Below, in pieces: positions 8,938-17,739 of a stretch of 18,111 nucleotides of DNA. The position numbers were made by a program, and so were the translations under genes. Positions within the stretch are counted from its first letter, which is position 1, and every line of letters starts with the position of its first letter. The stretch is from positions 64,289-82,399 of the forward strand of contig FLMG01002918.1 in the NCBI GenBank assembly GCA_900088475.1, given 5' to 3'. Below the pieces are notes generated by a model. The model was not told where the DNA came from, made no database searches, and saw nothing but the letters and a program-made list of their open reading frames with translations. The stretch comes from Hyphochytrium catenoides. Lineage: Eukaryota > Sar > Hyphochytriomycetes > Hyphochytriales > Hyphochytriaceae.

Positions 8938-10149
8938 CTAAATAATGCCGAACCACCAAAGAAGCGCCAATAGAAAGAACTGACACCCCACAATAACAGA
9001 AGGAGGACAGAACACAACCAGAAGAGGGCGACGGGAGTCAAAGAGCAAGAAGCGTTAGTCACATGTCAGCTTTGAGGAAAAAGGTGGTTATGCCATTGTA
9101 GGCCCCTTACCACTGTTAGCACCCCAACAAGTATCATCAGCTTAACATTCTGCCACCAAAGCGTCCGCCGCAGTGTCCGACTACTATTTCTGAATGCTTC
9201 GGACGAGTTGCTGCACAAAGCGGCGGTGAACGGGAGTGTGGACACCAGCAGTCAGCGTCCAAGTGTCTGGAGAGGAGAAGAGGCACTGAAGAGAGGCAAG
9301 AGAGAGAGAGAAACGGAAGTGCTACAAGGAAGAGACTCACTTTAGCTCATCCGTCTTGGTGACTAATGTCTCAATCTGCTCGCCTCTCTCCAGAGCCTTA
9401 TCTGCATAGACAACCGCGTTTAGCCATCAGAAGTTGCAGAATGATCACTAACCAGCTTACTAATATTTTCCTTCATAGCTCCTGTCACTTTGTCCACATC
9501 CGCCTTGATGTCCGCAATCTTTCCTAGTCCAGCCTCGTTCTTGTTAAACTCCCCCTAGATGTAGAGATAACCAGGGACCAGAAGTGAGATGATAGCGAGT
9601 TGTAGGGATAGTTGTCTTTCTTCTTAGGGAAGAGGAGAGTACTAACCAAAGGGCAGGTAAATAATAGGGGAGCTCAGAAAAAAAGGGATCAAGGCCATCA
9701 GCACTTACCATTGCCCTCTTCATCACAGGAACAAAGTCCATGTTCATGTCGAGCCGTAACTTGGTCGCCTTTCCGCGGACACCGAACTTATCATAGAAAT
9801 CATCTTTGATCTTCTCTAGAAACTTGAATGAGACACTGCAAGAAAGCGTGTCAGCAGAGCCAGCATGTTTTCAACTCTTCTCTAACGGCTTGAAGGCCCT
9901 AACTTACGTCTTCCCACTCTTCCCTGTGGCCAAGCACAGGAACAGCATGCCATCGTCCACCAGCCAGGAGAAGGTGCTGCCCTTGATAGAGTGAGCCACA
10001 TCAGCGTTCCGACACTCTTCAGCTAGACTAATTTTCTTTCTAAGCGTTTCAGCCTCTGTCGCCACCTCGCTTGTTGTCCCGCTTCCATTCTCCTCATACT
10101 GAGCCACTGGGACGGTGGCATTGGCCACCATACAGAATAAAATAGGCAT
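8938..10149 (-). CDS. Longin-type R-SNARE, VAMP7-like (6 exons)
   Basis: R-SNARE on vesicle membranes that zippers with Q-SNAREs to drive fusion. Exons are 10149-9908, 9835-9709, 9554-9461, 9401-9341, 9210-9111 and 8979-8938; introns are 72, 154, 59, 130 and 131 bases, all GT-AG and in phase. The product has 221 residues, close to the usual 220 of VAMP7. A longin domain occupies about 1-120 (MPILFCMVANATVPVAQY, later SFKFLEKIKDDFYDKFG). The SNARE motif runs about 139-198 and contains NINKALERGEQIETLV with zero-layer arginine R160. A membrane-proximal WWQNVK block is followed by a hydrophobic C-terminal anchor (about 199-221). The last intron splits the anchor, leaving 13 codons in the final exon. 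I chose the ATG at 10149 because the longin family starts MxIL and the codon has A at -3. An in-frame ATG at 10350 also exists. Whether it is the VAMP71 or VAMP72 type cannot be settled. Confidence 0.95.
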
Positions 10150-10350
10150 CTTTCCAATGAAATGTTGACCCCAATCACTCCCACCAGCTAGCGCTTGAGG
10201 CACAGGATAGGGCCCCAATAAGACTTCAGCTCCACCAGGGCTGTTGACGGGAGGAGCGTCTCTTACTGCTTGCTGTTCTAGGTAAGAAGAGTAGAGATTT
10301 GCCAGACAAACCTTATGATGGGGACGTTTCTCTCCTCCCTCTTTCTCCAT
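10150..10350 (-). other. In-frame 67-codon extension upstream of the R-SNARE start
   Basis: The frame of the SNARE exon stays open upstream to an ATG at 10350, adding 67 residues (MEKEGGEKRPHHKVCLANLY at its start). Longin domains normally begin at the family's own Met, so this is more likely 5' untranslated sequence. It contains possible splice sites: a GTTTGT after CATCATAAG, and an acceptor TCCCGTCAACAG. An N-terminally extended isoform cannot be excluded. Confidence 0.4.
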
Positions 10351-10521
10351 ATACGCTGCAACTGCTCCTCGCTCTCTCTCTCTCTGGACTTATTATGCCG
10401 CCAGCGCCAAAAGCGGCGCTAACCCGTTACCCGCTTTGACCTTCTAGATAACTGATTTGGTGATTCTTTTTCTAACCATTATTGATCCATCACATTCTCT
10501 TTCTGTCTCTCCACAACACAG

Positions 10522-11088
10522 GAGCTGGTACAGGTATGTAACAGGCAGCATATCAATTTACCGACTGTCAGGAAGAGTAATATTGTACGTCAATTAAGCC
10601 TTATTTCACGATGGAAGCCCTGATTTCTTGCGAAACAACGAAGTATTCTTTTCTATTGATCGACAGTAAATTACCCGGATTTCTGTGTGAATTTTACTAT
10701 TTATTGTGAAGGAATAACCTTGAGTTCTCTTTTCTTCTTCTTCCGCAGCTCCGCAGCATCCGCCTCGCTCCTCCGATCCTCCGCTGATGATCGATCTCGT
10801 GCTGCTGCTGCTGCTGATTCTGACTCTGTCCTTCCTTATCCACAACGCCAAGGGATGCGAGGTGTGAAGGGCCTTGAAGAAGCCGCTCCTAGCCGCTGCT
10901 AATGGGGAACTGATGATAAGGAACTGATACCGACGTAAAAGGGCTGCGTCCGCCGCCATCGCACAACAGCTAGGGAGGGCGCCGCATCGCCAGCTCTGTC
11001 CTCCTCTTCTGATAACTCTGCGGCTCTTAAGAGAAGCTTGGTGCTTGGTGCTCATGCTGGTGGGAGGACTAGCAGTAACGACATTTAG
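10522..11088 (+). CDS. Candidate spliced small gene including a 12-base microexon
   Basis: Plus-strand splice signals suggest a small gene between the divergent SNARE and sirtuin genes. A strong acceptor (CTTTCTGTCTCTCCACAACACAG) is followed after only 12 bases (10522-10533) by the strong donor GTATGT. A second acceptor (CTTCTTCTTCCGCAG) opens 10749-10861, with donor GTGTGA. A third opens 10970-11088, ending in TAG. In one phase these join to a Ser/Ala-rich protein ending LGAHAGGRTSSNDI, with no identified first exon. In another phase, using an ATG at 10395 and a weak GTTACC donor, the join gives a 53-residue protein with a Leu-rich membrane segment (LVLLLLLILTLSFLI), stopping at the TGA at 10864. 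The GCTGCTGCTG run reads Ala or Leu accordingly. The antisense frame at 10606-11106 is also open. No family is recognised. Confidence 0.3.
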
Positions 11089-11557
11089 GCGAGAAGTGAT
11101 GGACACAACGTTATACGGTGTCGAGTCGCTGCTATCCAGTGGGCCAGACTATTAGCTCTGCCCCTTCCTATACCCATCGGCAGCAAGTGTTGCTGCACCA
11201 CGTACCACAGGCACATGCTCTTGGCATAGGCAGGTCCTCCAGCAGCTGCATTCTGCCACACCCTGAACCCTTCTCCTTTAGCCTAGGGTCTACAAGTTAC
11301 ATTCTGCCACTTCCTTGTCCCGCTATAGCTCATTTTCCAATCTCCCTGTCAATCTTCTTTTTGTATAAACCCAAAGTCGAAGGACCTTAGAGGCGCCTAT
11401 CTAGAGACGCCTTTATACACTCTATAGCCAGTCAGTTAGTTCCCTGGATAACTGGGGCTTGCACAGTTTTCCGCCGCGCTGAGGATAAAAGCTCGGCTTG
11501 ACACTACACCATCCATCCTAATAGTGACGAGCAATCTCCCGACTCTTTTTTAAGAAT
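11089..11557. other. Presumed sirtuin upstream region
   Basis: No convincing gene: the plus frame at 11118-11390 begins at GTG and has no ATG. TATA-like strings lie near 11360 (gtataaac) and 11485 (ggataaaagc); the second is about 73 bases before the sirtuin ATG and would suit a short leader. A short repeat (cattctgccac) occurs near 11247 and 11301. Confidence 0.4.
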
Positions 11558-13548
11558 ATGGCGTGGAGTGCACACAAAGATCCTGAGCAGATTCGTGAGA
11601 AGTTTGAGTCTGACGAAGAGATGGACCGCAAGGTAGACATAGCTGCGCGCGGCCCTTGAGAGCTGTTCCTTTCCTCTCCTATTCCATCTGAGTTCTAACA
11701 ATATCTGTTGCGCTATTGCGTCCTACATGCACTTTCACCAGGCTCGCATCCTGGCTGACTATATCAAGCAGAGCAAGCACTTTATAGCGTTCACAGGGTA
11801 AGGTCATCATTGAGGATAGGCTCTCCATAACGGGGTCTTTTCTCACGTGGCTGCTCCAACCTTGTCGTGTTCGGTCCTCACTTTGCAGCGCTGGAGTCTC
11901 CACCTCGGCGGGTATCCCGGACTACCGTGGACCACAAGGCGTTTGGACCCTCCGTGCCCAGGGCAGGCGGCCGATTGGCGGCGTGTCCAGCCTACAGGCC
12001 ATCCCTACACCCTCACACATGAGCCTTGTCGAGCTGCAGGACCGGGGCATTCTCAAGTATCTTGTCAGCCAGAACACAGACGGACTACACCGAAAGAGCG
12101 GCATTCGGCCTGAGATGATCGCAGAGTTGCACGGCAACAGCAACCGCGAGTATTGCAAGAGCTGCGGGAAGGAGTATATACGAGGTAAGAAGGCGTGAAA
12201 CTAGAAAGACACAGGAGCCTGCGGGATAGCACGTAGCTAAGTCTGACCCTGCTGCTTCTCCTGCTTCTCTCCCTCTCCTGGTGCTGCGGCGTAGACTATC
12301 GCGCAGTGGCTAACTATAGGAAAAATGGCTCCATTAATGATCATCGGACTGGCAGAAAGTGCGCCGTCTGTGGTGAGTGTAGAGACGAGCTTCAAGAGGG
12401 AAAAGGACCTATGTAGGCTTCCGAAGGGGAATGCTAACCCGTCCCCGTCGCGCTGGCGTCCTACTTGTTGTTGAATAATGATAGGCGACGATCTTCATGA
12501 CTCCATTATTAACTTTGGCGAGTCTCTGCCTGAAGAGGCTCTGACAAACGCCTTTAACCACGCCCGGCAGGTGAGTTACCTCCTTAGAGAGCATCAGGGA
12601 GATCTACAGCCACCGAATCGAAGATCTAATCAAAGACTGGATAGGCGGATCTGTGCCTCGTCCTAGGTTCTTCATGCACGGTGTCCCCAGCCAACAGCGT
12701 TCCAGAGCGCGTGGGCCGGAATCGGTCGGCCCACCTTGTCATCTGCAACTTGCAGGACACGCCTCTGGATCACCTCTGCAGTCTTAGAGTGCACGCGAAG
12801 ACAGATGAGTTTATGCAGAAGGTATTGGGACATCTGGAGCTGTCTGTTCCTGCGTGGAAGCTGCATCGGCGCGTGGCTGTCAGGCTTGAAAAGAACACTT
12901 TAGAGGTCCGAGGCGTAGACCTGGACGGGACAAGCGCTAGCCTGTTCCAACGTGTCGAAGTTAATGGCGCGATAAAGGAGGAAGAGCCGTTTGTCTTTCC
13001 TCTCGGAGCCGTAGAAGTGGGTCAGCAGATGAAAATTGTGGCCTACCCTATGGTAGGTATCCGTCTACTCTGTAGATAAAGAAGTACAAGGGCACTTGGC
13101 TGTGGAAAGCATTCAAAGAAGACGGAGAGCGAGAGCGAGAGAATAGAGAAAGAGCCAGAGAATTAGAGAAACAGCGAGAGCGAGAGAGATAGAGAGCGCG
13201 CGACAGAGACAGGGACCGAGACATCGAGAGAGAGAGAGAGAGAGAACTACTAAGAGGTGACGACAAAGCGTAAGCGTATCGGAATGTCCTCCTTCTTCTT
13301 CTTTGTGGTTTGGGTCTCGTGCTCTCATTATTTTACATGCTGCTTCGTGTCCATGTTCACGCGCTCACCCGCTCCCTGTCTCTGCAATGTGGCACTGATT
13401 ACCTCTCTAGGGATGGTACGGTGAGCCGCCAGTCACCATTGAGCACACAGTCCAGCGGCCGTTCAACACCTTCTATGCGCTAGACTATAGTCCAGGAACA
13501 GGGGAATGGAAAGTGACCTCCGAGTCATCAGCGGCGGCAGGATCCTGA
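11558..13548 (+). CDS. Sirtuin, NAD-dependent deacylase of SIRT6/SIRT7 type (7 exons)
   Basis: Sir2-family enzyme that removes acyl groups from lysines (or transfers ADP-ribose) using NAD. Exons are 11558-11632, 11742-11797, 11889-12184, 12295-12372, 12485-12570, 12645-13052 and 13411-13548, all GT-AG and in phase, giving 378 residues. Motifs: TGAGVSTSAGIPDYRG (43-58) binds NAD; QNTDGLH is at 105-111; catalytic H125 lies in ELHGN; zinc ligands are C133, C136, C165 and C168; GSSCTVSPAN (205-214) fills the usual GTSLxVxPA position, with Cys in place of Leu. An NL pair in VICNLQDTP marks the second NAD strand. A C-terminal region of about 125 residues after the catalytic core (LSVPAWKLHRRV to the end) looks beta-rich and resembles no domain I can name. 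Histone or chromatin substrates are typical of SIRT6/7 but are inferred here. A TGA upstream in frame supports the start. Confidence 0.96.
13117..13250 (+). repeat. GA-rich simple repeat inside sirtuin intron 6
   Basis: Imperfect GA/GAGC repeat within the largest sirtuin intron (358 bases). The other sirtuin introns are 74 to 112 bases, so the repeat accounts for much of the extra length. The same sequence type fills 1-5200. Confidence 0.85.
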
Positions 13549-13825
13549 GTACTATTAAGTTATGCGCTAGCACATTCAATCTGACAGCGAGTAGAACGGA
13601 ACCATGCGTTTTAGAAGGACTTCCTTGAGGCCTTTCCTATATAAGGATAACATGATGGCTAAAGGAAACAACTAGTATGCAACCTCAGATGCTCCGCTGC
13701 TTGCTTTATACCGACCACCTTATGAATACTAGATGTTCCAGGGCTTGGTAGTGGATGGACATCACTAGTAGCGGCACCAGCTGGTGCTGTCCGCCCGTTT
13801 CTATAGAGCCTTCTTGTTCACGTAC
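13549..13825. other. Sirtuin 3' flank
   Basis: Region after the sirtuin stop, expected to contain its 3' untranslated sequence. The first 25 to 30 bases resemble the sequence following the decayed exon copy near 17945. The minus-strand frame of the candidate gene at 13826 stays open as far as 13706. No clear polyadenylation signal is seen. Confidence 0.4.
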
Positions 13826-14028
13826 CTCATCATCCGGTCCAATGGTTGTTGGCTGGCCCTCTGTCAGTCTGACTAGGAGATTGAAGGGCCTTGTGGATGC
13901 GGATCCGCCTTGCATGGCAGATGAGTCCCTTTGCTGAGAAGAATAGACTGGAACGTAGTATATCCTCACCTTAAGTTCAATCACCAGGCCCTACTCTTCC
14001 CAACCTTGTAGTGCCTGCTGGACGCCAT
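13826..14028 (-). CDS. Candidate two-exon start of an unrecognised gene
   Basis: On the minus strand an ATG at 14028 in good context (TTATGG) opens an 8-codon exon MASSRHYK. A weak GTTGGG donor follows, and after a 71-base gap there is an acceptor with a pyrimidine tract (CTATTCTTCTCAG). The next exon, 13933-13826, is 36 codons in matching phase. It includes STRPFNLLVRLTEGQPTTIG and ends GPDDE at a GTACGT donor. The frame also continues unspliced to a stop at 13706. The composition looks protein-like (mixed hydrophobic and charged), but I recognise no family and the further 3' exons are not found. The gene converges on the sirtuin. Confidence 0.3.
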
Positions 14029-14433
14029 AATAGTAACGGACTCTGGACAGACCGAGTTTAGCCGTCATCACTGGTATAGAAGTAGTAGGATAGAAGGCAG
14101 AGGAGGCACGTCATCAGGCGACAGCGATGTATCCCAACAGTGCATCTATGAATAATAAGCTGCAGGTTACTCTTTAGTTTGAATATATTATTTCTCTAAA
14201 CTTCTACTTCTTCTTGAAAGAGGTTGGCATCCTTGCTTTATTGGAAAATGTATGGAGAAGTGACTTCTTCTTCTTCGTCAGTGACGTTACTCTTCTTTCG
14301 TCTTAGCAGAGGAGAATGTATAACAAGCATGTAGCAGAGGAGAAGGAGGAGAGCCGTACTGGTGGTTGGCTGCTTTCCCCTCGCTCTCTGCTCCTTCCAA
14401 CAACATCACCATCTGCCGTCACCTGAGGAGCCC
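14029..14433. other. Intergenic, no gene seen
   Basis: Mixed sequence with short CTTCTT runs near 14205-14300. It should contain the 3' untranslated region of the PAN-domain gene, which reads leftward to 14434. No open frame or RNA signature could be supported. Confidence 0.5.
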
Positions 14434-15459
14434 TTACAGTGCACGGTTATAGCCTGACACGGCGCCGAGGATGGTCTTCTTGGCCTCCTGGTCCATCTTT
14501 GTCTTCAGCCAACACGTGCCACCGTTGAAGTTGGTCCAGGTCCAGCCTTTGCAGCCGGAAGCCCAGGCGCACTCCGTGCAGCACTTATCAAAGGTAGAAG
14601 CAGGAACGCCAGAAAGATCATTGCCAAAGAAGTCCACATTTTCCTCCAGACGGGTGCAGTTGTTCCAGGTCACGGGAGGAGAAACTGGGGCGTCACCTTG
14701 ATGGTTAGGCTGCCATGCCGACACTGCCCCAGCCAGACGCGTTCTATTCTCCAAGCTGCTCTTCAACCAGCAAGTTCCGCCGTTAAAATCGGTCCAGGTC
14801 CAACCCTTGCAGGCTGAGAAGCGCCAGCAAAACTGCGGACACTTTTGCCAATCGCTGCTCGTCCACGAGCTGAGGTCATTTCCTAAGTAATCGATGTCCT
14901 CTTCCACCGGGATCGGTTCGAATCTGTTAAGGACCATCGCAGAGCGTGCATTACTGTTGAACTTTACTCTGTCCAACTTGCTCTTTAGCCAGCACGTGCC
15001 GCCGTTGTAGTTGGTCCAGGTATAACCCTTGCAGCCCTTCGTCATCCAGCAGGCGAAGCAGCACATCTTCTGATCCGTCCCTGGAACGCTCTTCAGATCG
15101 TTACCTACATAATCGATCCCAACCACTTCTGCCCCGCAAGTGCCAGGATCAAGGGCTCCGCTTCGGACAGCACCTGAGACAGCACCGGCCTTGGGCGTCC
15201 TGTTACCTAGAGCACTCTTGAGCCAGCACGTTCCGTCATTGTAGTCTGTCCAGGTGAAGCCATCACACCCGGATGTTTGATAGCAGTGAGTGCAGCAGTC
15301 GTTGTAATCAGCGACCTTGGCAATTGCTTTGAGATCATTCCCTGGGTAGTCAACGCCCTCTTCGTACGTGTCGGGACAAGATTCAACGGAGCCTCTTGCC
15401 TCAGCAGCAGGGCCAAAGAGGCCAATGACTCCAAGCAGAAGTAGGCATGCACTCTTCAT
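14434..15459 (-). CDS. Secreted four-repeat PAN/Apple-domain protein
   Basis: An uninterrupted frame of 341 residues. Residues 1 to about 22 form a signal peptide (MKSACLLLLGVIGLFGPAAEA). Four PAN/Apple-type repeats follow at about 28-98, 108-177, 187-248 and 268-337. Each carries DYxGNDL or DFFGNDL early and a G-C-x-G-[FYW]-T-W-T block followed by GTCWLK late. The family binds proteins or carbohydrates outside the cell; similar modules occur in cellulose-binding elicitor lectins of oomycetes and in apicomplexan adhesins, so an extracellular or wall-associated binding role is inferred. Repeats 1, 2 and 4 each have six cysteines. Repeat 3 has four, having lost the leading Cys and the second Cys of the CC pair (C207-P208). 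Possible N-glycosylation sites are N86, N238 and N267. The ATG at 15459 is the first in frame after an upstream TAG. There is no membrane anchor. Confidence 0.93.
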   Translation of the reverse strand: MKSACLLLLGVIGLFGPAAEARGSVESCPDTYEEGVDYPGNDLKAIAKVADYNDCCTHCYQTSGCDGFTWTDYNDGTCWLKSALGNRTPKAGAVSGAVRSGALDPGTCGAEVVGIDYVGNDLKSVPGTDQKMCCFACWMTKGCKGYTWTNYNGGTCWLKSKLDRVKFNSNARSAMVLNRFEPIPVEEDIDYLGNDLSSWTSSDWQKCPQFCWRFSACKGWTWTDFNGGTCWLKSSLENRTRLAGAVSAWQPNHQGDAPVSPPVTWNNCTRLEENVDFFGNDLSGVPASTFDKCCTECAWASGCKGWTWTNFNGGTCWLKTKMDQEAKKTILGAVSGYNRAL

Positions 15460-15521
15460 AGCTACGCTTGAGAAGGCGATGGAGCCGAAGACTGGACAGG
15501 ATCGTGCAGGCTTGGACTTGA

Positions 15522-15627
15522 CTGGTAGGCAGAAAATTTGTTTATGATGAGATAGCGAGAGAGAACAAAGCTGGCCGCCTTCTGCTGGCAGTCATAGAAG
15601 GCATTTCCTTATAGATTGTAGACTCAC
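15522..15627 (-). other. Probable 5' untranslated intron of the PAN-domain gene
   Basis: On the minus strand a strong donor (GACTGCTG then GTGAGTCTAC) at 15627 is followed 106 bases later by an acceptor with a pyrimidine-rich tract (AAATTTTCTGCCTACCAG) ending at 15522. The spliced leader remains open into the coding frame but has an in-frame TAG upstream and no ATG before 15459. The coding part itself has no intron. Confidence 0.6.
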
Positions 15628-16452
15628 CAGCAGTCTGGACGGATACAGCTGAGAGATCTACCTACCCTCCTCTCGTTGCTTCCTTCTCTCTTCTTCCTAT
15701 TTCTCTACTTCCTACTAACCAGTCATCCCTCTCCTTCTTGCTCATCGTGCTCTCTTCCTCATCGTGCTAGTACATCATGCTGGCTATCGGGTCGACTCTT
15801 CAGATGATACGTTTCCTTGTCACTGCTCCGGCTCTCCTTTCGTCGTTGTTGCCGCTTCCACTCTTCAACGGGGCAGGTGTCCACGTCGTCCTTGTGATTA
15901 TCTTGACGATGTGCTGGACTGTCGCGCCTCCCAGAACAAGGATGTAATGAATAGTCCCGCGAGCGAGAAGGGACGAAATATCTCATGAAACGTGCGGAGA
16001 CATTCGCTCTAAAGCATCGTTATGAAGCGATGTTTCTATCGGCGTGGCCGCGGTTTGCTCTCAGACCAAAGAGTGACATGCTTTGGATCTCAAGACGTGA
16101 TCCACGTCGAATAAAAAACTTCTTCACCTGTCAAAAGTGCAGGGCGAAAATTCTGTTTTTGACCAATGAGTAGCCGCCGTTCTCCATATTGCACTTGTCG
16201 TCGAGGTGGCTCGTCTTGGATGAGTATCGTCTTCCAGAGTTCTATCCAGGCTGGGGCTGATGTGAGAAAGGCGATGGATCCAACGGGCTGAGAGCTAATT
16301 AACCCTAGTTTTAACAGAGCTACAGCCATAGCCCATAGGCCATAGGCCGCCCTATTGCTGGACTATCCAGGCGACAGGTGCTTCTTCCTCTGGCCGAGAG
16401 TTGAGTCATAACCCTACTTACGCCAATGGTCTAACAAAGGAAGACGCTAAGT
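15628..16452. other. Region with small unrecognised open frames
   Basis: Three ATG-initiated frames lie here. Plus 15777-15947 (56 residues) has two hydrophobic stretches (VHVVLVIILTMCW near the end). Plus 15985-16173 (62 residues) is basic, with a single FFTCQKCRAK. Minus 16329-16090 (79 residues) starts MAVALLKLGLISSQ. The last two overlap on opposite strands, so at most one can be real. None has a recognised domain or supporting splice structure. Near 15740-15780 the motif catcgtgct is repeated, and near 16328-16350 ccatagg is repeated in tandem. Confidence 0.3.
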
Positions 16453-16770
16453 CTATCGATAGTAGACTGCAAGACGTGGAACAGCCCTGAAGAAAGCTCG
16501 CAGTTGTTCTACTGTCAAGTGACGAGCACCTTTCCTCCTACATTCCAACCAAGGAACTCCTCCCCTCACTCTTCCTGCCCGTCTCCGTCCCGCTGCAGAG
16601 TTATTTAGCGCTTGCGATAGCGCAGAACTACGACTATAGGCAGCGCCTTTCCAGAGAACGAATAGGGTTCTTTTTGCGACAATGAGCAACAAGGAACCGA
16701 GCAGCAAACCGCGCAGCCCAGCAGTTTGGGCTGTTATAGACCCTGCTTCGATTCCCCGGTTGTTCGCCAT
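16453..16770 (-). CDS. Hypothetical small membrane protein
   Basis: ATG-initiated frame of 105 residues starting MANNRGIEAGSITAQ. One hydrophobic segment of membrane length lies at about 18-40 (LRGLLLGSLLLIV within it). An Arg/Gly/Ala-rich basic region follows, and a C-terminal stretch HLTVEQLRAFFRAV that could form an amphipathic helix. No family is recognised. The sequence is not low-complexity, unlike most open frames in the window. The frame remains open upstream of the ATG as far as about 16878, so an upstream exon is possible. The ATG context (ACACATGG) is only moderate. Confidence 0.3.
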   Translation of the reverse strand: MANNRGIEAGSITAQTAGLRGLLLGSLLLIVAKRTLFVLWKGAAYSRSSALSQALNNSAAGRRRAGRVRGGVPWLECRRKGARHLTVEQLRAFFRAVPRLAVYYR

Positions 16771-17325
16771 GTGTACAGTCCAGAACAGTCCAACGGATTT
16801 TGTACTGATGATAGTGAGGCGAAGGAAGAAGGCGGCCTGGTAGGGGTAGTCGGCATGCAGGCGAGACAGGCGCCTCAACAGGTACTTCTAGTAGGTTTTG
16901 GTTGTTGAACTCAGGGCGGCAGGCGTTCTACTCTCACCTCAACTGCAGTCATGTCCCGATAGAGAGGATTGACTTTTATTCTGTTACTGGGACGAGGTAG
17001 GTCTTCCCAGTTTTGCTCTCTAGGGATCGGGATCTTCTGATCGGCTCCTTGTGGGCCGCCCTCAGCTTGCGAGTTTTGCAAAGTATAAGCTAGCGTTGGG
17101 AGAAGTTGCTTTGATTGGTCAAAAGTGATTATGTCTTGAGGATCGACTCTCTGGATAATGGGTTCAAGGACAAGGAAGGACGGATGGCTCGGTTGTTCTA
17201 TCGAGGCAAAGCACCTTTCTTTGTCATTATGGAGGCTCTCTTATTGGTACTCTCATGCGGAAGACACTTGTTCTGTTCTTTGATGACATAGCACTACCCC
17301 GTTAAGAAGAAAAGAAGCAGGAGCC
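16771..17325. other. Region without an assigned gene
   Basis: A plus-strand frame is open at 17115-17291. It contains an ATG at 17184 giving 35 residues (MARLFYRGKAPFFVIMEALL at the start) with a hydrophobic end. Read from further upstream it looks protein-like (RIDSLDNGFKDKEGR), so it might be an exon, but no matching splice partners were established. The rest shows no coding signal that I can support. Confidence 0.3.
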
Positions 17326-17736
17326 ATGGAAGTTCTAAGTGTCTTCGCTTCAACTCTCCCTCGGCAACAAGAAATCTATTTGTCACGCCTGTCTCCTTGC
17401 TGTCCCTGTGTCTACCCGGAGTTCGGTGGGAGTTGGTCTTGGTCTACTAAACTAGTACTGCTGTACGATTACTCTTCCGCTGTTATTGATGGCAACGAAA
17501 AGGTGAAGACCGTCTCCTCTATGTGTTCTTACAGACCTGAGAAGGAGGACAAAGGTCCAAGCCGTGGTACCGCATCGCGCCTCACCCTTCACCACGAGGA
17601 GGTCACGACAGCGTTCTTTCTTCACCAAACGATGCTGGCTCACTTCAATCGCATTGCAATGTATTTTCTGCCAATCAAGCTAGGCTATTCTACGGGTAGA
17701 GTGGTGGTGATGCGCCGTATGCGCTACATATGCTGA
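17326..17736 (+). CDS. Hypothetical protein of 136 residues
   Basis: The ATG at 17326 lies in an ideal eukaryotic context (GGAGCCATGGAA) and opens 136 codons. The product starts MEVLSVFASTLPRQQEIYLS and has a CCPC cluster, a central charged segment and a C-terminal hydrophobic patch (AMYFLPIKLGY) before a basic end. I recognise no domain. The related copy of the sirtuin exon begins directly after its stop codon, so the two elements may share a duplication junction. An opposing minus frame (17452-17643) is also open but begins without a good ATG context. Confidence is low because no homology is evident. Confidence 0.35.
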   Translation: MEVLSVFASTLPRQQEIYLSRLSPCCPCVYPEFGGSWSWSTKLVLLYDYSSAVIDGNEKVKTVSSMCSYRPEKEDKGPSRGTASRLTLHHEEVTTAFFLHQTMLAHFNRIAMYFLPIKLGYSTGRVVVMRRMRYIC

Positions 17737-17739
17737 TGC

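Noticed and set aside
10606-11106. Minus-strand frame of 166 codons
   Set aside because: It starts at GTG rather than ATG, has no recognised domain, and is antisense to plus-strand segments with good splice sites. It stays open largely through GCT/AGC repeats.
16258-16330. Possible second copy of the PAN gene leader (shared gagaaggcgatgga string)
   Set aside because: Only about 15 bases match and no PAN motif follows; chance is likely.
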